From positions 310,001 to 374,000 of the forward strand of contig NZ_CP009687.1 in assembly GCF_001042715.1 (NCBI RefSeq): a stretch of DNA of 64,000 nt, in the 5' to 3' direction. The DNA comes from Clostridium aceticum. GTDB lineage: Bacteria; Bacillota; Clostridia; Peptostreptococcales; Natronincolaceae. The position numbers and the translations under genes are program-made. The notes beneath the pieces were generated by a model. That model saw only the letters and a program-made list of their open reading frames with translations, made no database searches and was not told the origin of the DNA. Positions 59,348 through 64,000 of the stretch are shown here, piece after piece (position 1 is the stretch's first letter; every line of letters begins with the position of its first letter).

Positions 59348-60601
59348 ATGGGAGAAAAGCACATTAATGTATTTGAAACAGCACAACAGCAGGTAAAACA
59401 GGCATGCGACAAATTAGGTGCAGATCCAGCGGTATATGAAATACTGAAGAATCCAATGAGAGTATTAGAAGTAGCTATCCCCGTTAAAATGGACGATGGT
59501 ACAGTAAAAAGCTTCATTGGTTATAGATCACAACACAATGACGCTGTTGGGCCCTTCAAAGGTGGAATTAGATTTCATCCTGATGTAACAATGGACGAAG
59601 TAAAAGCGCTTTCAACATGGATGACCTTCAAATGTGGTGTGGTAGGTATACCTTATGGTGGTGGTAAGGGTGGTATTATCGTAGACCCCTCGAAACTATC
59701 CCAAGGAGAACTTGAAAGATTATCTAGAGGTTTTGCAAGGGCTATTTCACCGATTATTGGTGAACGGGTAGATATTCCAGCTCCTGATGTAAATACAAAT
59801 GGTCAAATTATGGCTTGGATGGTAGATGAATATCACAAAGCTACTGGTAGATTTGAGCCAGGTGTGCTTACAGGGAAACCTGTAAACTTCTATGGATCTT
59901 TGGCAAGGACAGAAGCCACAGGCTATGGAGCAGCTATTATGGCAAGGGATGCTGCTAAAAAAATTGGTATGTCTTTAGAAGGAGCAAGAGTTGCTATCCA
60001 GGGTTTTGGTAATGTTGGTAGCTATGCTGCCATCTATATTGAACAAATGGGTGCGAAGGTAGTGGCGGTTTCTGATGCATCTTGTTGTCTTGTAAAGGAA
60101 GATGGATTAGATATTCCTGCATTAGTAGAATATACAACAGCCAATAAGTTTATAAAGGGTTTTAAGCAGGCAGAAAAAGAGTTAGATAGGAGTCAATTAG
60201 TCACTACGGATGTAGACATTCTCATACCTTGTGCTTTGGAAAATCAAATTACAGCAGAAAATGCAGGTCAAATCAAAGCAAAAATTATTAGCGAAGGAGC
60301 AAATGGTCCTACTACACTTGATGCTGACAAAATTCTCGATGAAAAGGGTGTTGTTTTAATTCCGGATATCTTAGCAAACGCTGGTGGGGTTACAGTATCT
60401 TATTTTGAGTGGGTACAAAACTTAATGAGATATACATGGACGTTTGCAGAGGTTCAGGAAAAACAAGAGCAACTAATGGTAAAGGCATTTGAAGAGATTT
60501 GGGCATTAAAAGAAGAGCATAATGTGAATATGAGAGTAGCAGCATACATGATGTCCATTAAGCGGGTTTCGGATGCCATGAAGCTAAGAGGATGGTACTA
60601 G
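59348..60601 (+). CDS. Glu/Leu/Phe/Val dehydrogenase (glutamate dehydrogenase)
   Basis: A 417-aa oxidoreductase that interconverts glutamate and 2-oxoglutarate plus ammonia. Family marks: VGPFKGGIRFHPDVTMDEVKALSTWMTFKCGVVGIPYGGGKGGI in outline (residues 60-105), with the catalytic Lys in GGGKGG, PAPDVNTNGQIMAWMVDEY, GFGNVGSYAA (Rossmann) and NAGGVTVSYFEWVQN. Length is that of the hexameric NAD-dependent class. AAGGAGGATTTATAAAC precedes the ATG. With ftcD and gltS elsewhere in the window it fits an organism that ferments amino acids. A strong terminator follows. Confidence 0.95.
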   Translation: MGEKHINVFETAQQQVKQACDKLGADPAVYEILKNPMRVLEVAIPVKMDDGTVKSFIGYRSQHNDAVGPFKGGIRFHPDVTMDEVKALSTWMTFKCGVVGIPYGGGKGGIIVDPSKLSQGELERLSRGFARAISPIIGERVDIPAPDVNTNGQIMAWMVDEYHKATGRFEPGVLTGKPVNFYGSLARTEATGYGAAIMARDAAKKIGMSLEGARVAIQGFGNVGSYAAIYIEQMGAKVVAVSDASCCLVKEDGLDIPALVEYTTANKFIKGFKQAEKELDRSQLVTTDVDILIPCALENQITAENAGQIKAKIISEGANGPTTLDADKILDEKGVVLIPDILANAGGVTVSYFEWVQNLMRYTWTFAEVQEKQEQLMVKAFEEIWALKEEHNVNMRVAAYMMSIKRVSDAMKLRGWY

Positions 60602-60621
60602 ATATATTTATAGATGAATTT

Positions 60622-60655
60622 ACCTCGAGTTCTCGTAAGAACTCGAGGTTTTTAT
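60622..60655 (+). terminator. Terminator after glutamate dehydrogenase
   Basis: ACCTCGAGTTCT-CGTA-AGAACTCGAGGT followed by T5. Behind it, 60675-60710 is a core remnant of the dispersed repeat (GATTCTTCGC...CTCAGAATGACAC), and the rest up to 60768 is featureless. Confidence 0.92.
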
Positions 60656-60768
60656 ACATGTTTTTGTCCTTAGGAGCTTAAGATTCTTCGCTGTGCTCAG
60701 AATGACACTTTCGTTAGACCTTAGAGACTTTTTGCTAGGCTAGGTTCTTACATAGGCTGACGGGGAGG

Positions 60769-60834
60769 CTTTGTTAAATAAAAGATAAAGTAAAAACTGC
60801 TAGACTTGTATAAAAATCTATTATATAATGTTCA
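60769..60834 (+). promoter_or_regulatory. Promoter region of mtnK
   Basis: The element CTTTGTTAAATAAAAGAT (starting at about 60770) also occurs before rex. It is followed by TAGACT, 17 bp and TATAAT (ending near 60829). A shared regulator such as Rex is possible, although only one half of the Rex palindrome is present. Confidence 0.45.
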
Positions 60835-60942
60835 AAAAAGGTGGAAAATTCAGATAAGCACTTCCAAAACAATTTTTTTAAGCCAATGCATGAAAACGAT
60901 TTCTTTTAAAAAGGTATAAAGTCAGAGGAAGAGGGGGAAATT

Positions 60943-62151
60943 ATGGCGGTCAATTACAAAGCGTTGACAGAAGCTACTGCAGTGGAGTATGTGAAGAAAA
61001 ACTTAGATATTTTTTCTGAAGAGGCTGCTCTTCAATGTAAAGAAATTGGAGATGGAAACTTAAATCTAGTATTCCGTGTTTGGGAGGAGGCTTCTGAAAA
61101 AAGCATTATACTAAAGCAGGCCTTACCTTATGCGAGAATCGTGGGAGAGGCAATGCCAGTAACATTAGAGCGTGCTAGAATAGAAAGTGAAGCATTGATG
61201 TTACAGGGAGAACTATGTCCAAACTTAACACCTAAGGTATATCGCTTTGATAGGGATTTATATCTGATTGTTATGGAGGATCTATCTGACCATATTATAT
61301 TGAGAAAAGGCTTAATTGAGGGTAATGAATATCCTAATTTTGCAGAAAACATAGGCGTCTTTATGGCATACACACTTTTCTTTACTTCTGACTTAGGCAT
61401 GGACCAGATGAAGAAAAAACAAATGCAAAAAAAATTTATCAACCCAGAGCTTTGTAAAATTACAGAGGATTTAGTATTCTCTGAACCTTACTTTGATGCG
61501 GCAGGAAATAAAATAGAACCTCATCTACTAGATAGAGTAAGAAAAAACTGGAATAATCAAGAGCTTATAAAAGAAGTGGCAATCCTAAAGGAAGGCTTTA
61601 TGACGAAGGCACAGGCCTTGATTCATGGAGATCTGCATACTGGCAGTGTCTTTGTAACCGAGGAAAGTACGAAGGTAATCGATCCAGAGTTTGCCTTTTA
61701 TGGTCCAATGGGTTTTGATATAGGAGCTATTATAGGAAACTTTATTTTAAATTATATTGCACAAGCTGCCCATATGGAAGAAGATCAACAAAAACTAGAA
61801 AGCTATAGAAGCTACTTATTAAAAAGTATAAAGAAGATATGGAAGGAATTTTATAAGAACTTTATGGAGTTATGGGAAGATAATGTTACTGCCCCTATGG
61901 AATCCAATCTTTTATATAAACAAGTGTATATGAGGAATTTGTTTGAAGATACTTTAGGCTATGCTGGCTGTAAAATGATTCGAAGAATTTATGGTTTAGC
62001 TCATGTGGCGGATATTGATAATATTAAGGAACTGGAACAAAGAAAAAAGGCCCAGTTATTAGCATTAGATATTGGTGAAATTCTTGTTTTGCAGCGTAAA
62101 GAAATAAAAAATATTGACGAAGTGGTAGATAGAATAAAGGCTTTTAATTAA
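60943..62151 (+). CDS. mtnK: 5-methylthioribose kinase MtnK
   Basis: A 402-aa kinase of the aminoglycoside-phosphotransferase fold that makes 5-methylthioribose 1-phosphate in methylthioadenosine salvage. Visible: EIGDGNLNLVFRV (glycine-rich loop), the ILKQALPYARIVGEAMPVTLERARIE block that marks MtnK, the catalytic ALIHGDLHTGSVFV loop and DPEFAFYGPMGFDIGA metal site. GAGGAAGAGGGGGAAATT precedes ATG 60943. It is followed, after the repeat at 62170, by a class II aldolase; together these could be part of a methylthioribose or 5-deoxyribose shunt that ends in dihydroxyacetone phosphate. The isomerase mtnA is not in the window. Confidence 0.93.
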   Translation: MAVNYKALTEATAVEYVKKNLDIFSEEAALQCKEIGDGNLNLVFRVWEEASEKSIILKQALPYARIVGEAMPVTLERARIESEALMLQGELCPNLTPKVYRFDRDLYLIVMEDLSDHIILRKGLIEGNEYPNFAENIGVFMAYTLFFTSDLGMDQMKKKQMQKKFINPELCKITEDLVFSEPYFDAAGNKIEPHLLDRVRKNWNNQELIKEVAILKEGFMTKAQALIHGDLHTGSVFVTEESTKVIDPEFAFYGPMGFDIGAIIGNFILNYIAQAAHMEEDQQKLESYRSYLLKSIKKIWKEFYKNFMELWEDNVTAPMESNLLYKQVYMRNLFEDTLGYAGCKMIRRIYGLAHVADIDNIKELEQRKKAQLLALDIGEILVLQRKEIKNIDEVVDRIKAFN

Positions 62152-62169
62152 CTATACTTTATTATCATT

Positions 62170-62325
62170 AGCGTTAACTTAAGCCATAATTTGTCATCCT
62201 GAGTGGAGCAAAGCGGAATCGAAGGATCTTAGTGTTAGTAAAATCCTTGGCTACTCCAAGATCCTTCGCTACCCTCAGGATGACAGTTTAAGAGAATTTT
62301 AGTAATAATTGTATTAAGTTAACGC
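62170..62325. repeat. MITE-like repeat, full copy (156 bp)
   Basis: AGCGTTAACTTAA (62170-62182) and TTAAGTTAACGC (62314-62325) are perfect inverted ends; the core TGTCATCCTGAG...CTCAGGATGACA forms the inner stem with GAAGGATCTT / AAGATCCTTC. It is closely similar to the copy at 7885-8041 and has no reading frame. Confidence 0.85.
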
Positions 62326-62353
62326 CTATGACTTTATTATAAAGGTATTTGAG

Positions 62354-62405
62354 AAAACCCAGCACAGTTACGCATATGTTTATGCGTAAATATGCTGGGT
62401 TTTAG
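62354..62405 (+). terminator. Branched hairpin ahead of aldolase gene
   Basis: AAAACCCAGCA (62354-62364) pairs with TGCTGGGTTTT (62393-62403); nested inside, TTACGCAT (62368-62375) pairs with ATGCGTAA (62382-62389). It probably ends the mtnK transcript. Further on, TAATACC (62435-62441) and GGTATTA (62459-62465) form an inverted repeat that may be an operator for the aldolase gene. No gene lies in 62152-62543. Confidence 0.65.
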
Positions 62406-62543
62406 AAACAGCAAACCTTTGAAATGATAAAGACTAATACCTAGTATCGTCGCTGATTGGTATTAATAAGAGATTTCAGCATAGCTTTATTAAAGACAAA
62501 TCTTAAAGGAAAAAATCTATAAAGAGTATGATGGAGGAGAAGA

Positions 62544-63197
62544 ATGAAGGAAGAAATTTGTGAAATAGGGAAACGAATGTATGATAGAGAATTTGTAGCC
62601 GCTAATGATGGTAATATTTCCCTTCGTGTTTCAGAAAATGAAATTTGGACTACCCCCACAGGTGTTAGTAAAGGATTTATGACACCAGACATGTTGGTGA
62701 AGGTGGATCTAGAAGGGCAGGTATTAGAAGGTGATAGTAAGCCATCCTCTGAGTTGAAAATGCACTTAAAGGTATACCAAGAAAGACCGGATGTTAAGGC
62801 TGTAGTACATGCTCATCCTTTGACTGCCACAGCTTTGGCAGTGGCAGGAATTCCTTTGGACAAAGCGCTGCTGCCGGAGGCTATTATTACATTAGGGGTT
62901 GTTCCTATAGCTAAGTACGCTACACCTTCTACCCAAGAGGTACCAGAATCTATAGCCAGTTATTTAAAGGATCATAATGCTGTACTGCTAGCAAATCATG
63001 GTGCTTTAACATGGGGAAGGAATCTTTTGGAAGCTTACTATCGTATGGAAACCCTAGAGTTTTATTCGAAAATGATATTGACTACTAAAATGCTGGGGCA
63101 AGCCAATGAGTTATCTCATGATAAAATAGAAGATTTGCTGAAAATAAGAGAAAAAATGGGAATAACAGGAAATGTACCATGGCCTGCAAGAAAATAG
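62544..63197 (+). CDS. Class II aldolase/adducin family protein
   Basis: A 217-aa zinc aldolase of the fuculose-1-phosphate aldolase/MtnB group. Zinc-binding pattern AVVHAHPLTATALA (about 88-101) and LLANHGALTWG; the N-part has DGNISLRVSENEIWTTPTG; catalytic Glu would be in the SSELKMHL region. GATGGAGGAGAAG precedes ATG 62544. Candidate roles are methylthioribulose-1-phosphate (or 5-deoxyribulose-1-phosphate) cleavage, given mtnK upstream, or fuculose-phosphate aldolase. The CoA-transferase gene follows after 11 bases. Confidence 0.85.
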   Translation: MKEEICEIGKRMYDREFVAANDGNISLRVSENEIWTTPTGVSKGFMTPDMLVKVDLEGQVLEGDSKPSSELKMHLKVYQERPDVKAVVHAHPLTATALAVAGIPLDKALLPEAIITLGVVPIAKYATPSTQEVPESIASYLKDHNAVLLANHGALTWGRNLLEAYYRMETLEFYSKMILTTKMLGQANELSHDKIEDLLKIREKMGITGNVPWPARK

Positions 63198-63208
63198 GAG
63201 GTGAAAAA

Positions 63209-64000
63209 ATGCTGTCACGGAAAGGCAAAATAATTTTTTTAGAAGAAGCAGTTCTAATGATGAAGCATCAAGATATTGTAGCACTAGGAGGAAATGTTTT
63301 ACATAGAAGTCCCCATGCTTTTGTTCGACAAATGGCAAGACAGGGTCTCAGAAACATAGAAGTTATAAAAACAGCAGGGGCTCATGATCTGGACCTTCTG
63401 AGTGCTTATGGCGTTGTTAGAAGGGTTTCAGCGGGATTTGTTAGCTACGAAACTGAGTATGGTTTAGCCCAGCATTTTAGAAAAGCAGTGGAAAAGGGAA
63501 CACTAGAGGTAAAGGAGCATGCATGTTATACGATTATCGCAGGATTAAGGGCTTCAGCCTATGGGATACCCTTTATGCCAATAAGAGGTATGATAGGCAG
63601 TGATCTGATAGAGGTCAGTGGGTTCAAAACTGTTGAAGATCCTTATAGTGGAGAAAGAATGGTTGCTGTGGAAGCTATTCGACCAGATTGGGCAGTTCTT
63701 CACGTACAAGAAGCAGATCAAGAAGGTAATGCTAGGATTATAGGTCCAAAGTACGAAGATATCCTTATGTCAAGAGCAGCAAAAAATGTAATCATAACAA
63801 CGGAAGCTATTATAGATGGAGAAAGGCTTAAACAACAGCCGGAGTTAATAGATATACCGGGCTTTTTAGTAAAGGCAGTAGTGCATCTACCAGGAGGAGC
63901 AAAGCCAGGAACTTGTGCAGGTGTATATGATTTAGATAAGGTCTCTTTAGATAACTTTAAAAAAATAAAAACAGCAGAGGAACTAAAACTTTATTTGGAA
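63209..64000 (+). CDS. CoA-transferase subunit A, partial (window edge)
   Basis: An open frame of 264 codons, running off the window. It begins MLSRKGKIIFLEEAVLMM with ATG 63209 six bases after GGAGGTG. The sequence fits the alpha-type CoA-transferases (glutaconate/3-oxoacid CoA-transferase subunit A): VALGGNVLHRSPHAFVRQMARQG, VIKTAGAHDLDLL, GFVSYETEYGLAQHFRKAVEKG and GIPFMPIRGMIGSDL. These enzymes move CoA between acyl groups during acid or amino acid fermentation. Subunit B probably follows outside the window. It lies 11 bases behind the aldolase, so the two are likely co-transcribed. Confidence 0.88.
   Translation, partial: MLSRKGKIIFLEEAVLMMKHQDIVALGGNVLHRSPHAFVRQMARQGLRNIEVIKTAGAHDLDLLSAYGVVRRVSAGFVSYETEYGLAQHFRKAVEKGTLEVKEHACYTIIAGLRASAYGIPFMPIRGMIGSDLIEVSGFKTVEDPYSGERMVAVEAIRPDWAVLHVQEADQEGNARIIGPKYEDILMSRAAKNVIITTEAIIDGERLKQQPELIDIPGFLVKAVVHLPGGAKPGTCAGVYDLDKVSLDNFKKIKTAEELKLYLE

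Overview
The window looks like a chromosomal segment of a low-GC, Gram-positive, motile anaerobe of the class Clostridia. Supporting features are the AT-rich sequence, strong Shine-Dalgarno sites, many TTG/GTG starts, sigma-D type flagellar promoters, a Rex redox regulator, a 2[4Fe-4S] ferredoxin, a ribU gene behind an FMN riboswitch, and gene orders shared with Bacillus/Clostridium (fliD..hpf-secA-prfB; tsaE-tsaB-rimI..tsaD-ABC-F-rex). It resembles Alkaliphilus-type genomes, but the genus is an inference. I see no rRNA, tRNA, CRISPR array, prophage or transposase gene.

Layout. 0.1-2.1 kb: a class IV aminotransferase and a permease split over two genes. 2.2-4.6 kb: fliD and a FlgN/FliT-like gene. 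4.6-11.0 kb: an apparently inserted block with a sensor kinase, a sigma-54 activator, a GltS-type carrier, glutamate formimidoyltransferase and HutD, flanked by 43-nt direct repeats. 11.0-17.1 kb: a raiA-type noncoding RNA, a DnaA-box cluster, hpf, secA and prfB (with its programmed frameshift). 17.2-26.9 kb: a chemoreceptor, YaaR, a large repeat-containing FliK-like protein with an FlhB-tail partner, a large flagellin and FliS. 27-30.7 kb: a CLC channel/antiporter and Tex. 30.8-41.8 kb: a sugar/polyol system, described below. 42-45.8 kb: an MFS carrier, a small membrane protein, the FMN riboswitch with ribU and an acidic secreted protein. 46-57.2 kb: the t6A operon, interrupted by a MacAB-like efflux cassette, followed by tsaD, a six-box DnaA cluster, an ABC-F protein and rex. 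57.4-64 kb: MarR, ferredoxin, a P-loop/Asp23 protein, glutamate dehydrogenase, methylthioribose kinase, a class II aldolase and a CoA-transferase cut by the window end.

The most unusual system is at 30.8-41.8 kb. A sensor kinase carries an N-terminal domain shaped like a sugar-ABC ATPase (RbsA/MglA type) in which every catalytic motif is degenerate, followed by GAF and HisKA_2 kinase domains. It is paired with an ANTAR RNA-binding response regulator. Downstream is a sigma-A promoter and a leader of nearly 480 nt with two adjacent hairpins bearing matching UANGGNU loops. The second hairpin overlaps the 5' arm of a terminator, which is the expected layout for ANTAR antitermination. The leader precedes an RbsBAC-type transporter, a polyol-type dehydrogenase, an FGGY kinase, an AraD-like epimerase/aldolase and a HAD phosphatase. 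I infer that the dead ATPase domain lets the kinase read the transporter or its substrate, and that the signal is passed by RNA antitermination.

Other dispersed structure: a MITE-like repeat family of about 157 bp (full, truncated and solo-end copies), two DnaA-box clusters far from any dnaA, and matching sigma-D promoters (TAAA-N16-GACGATAA) in front of flagellin and the FliK-like gene.
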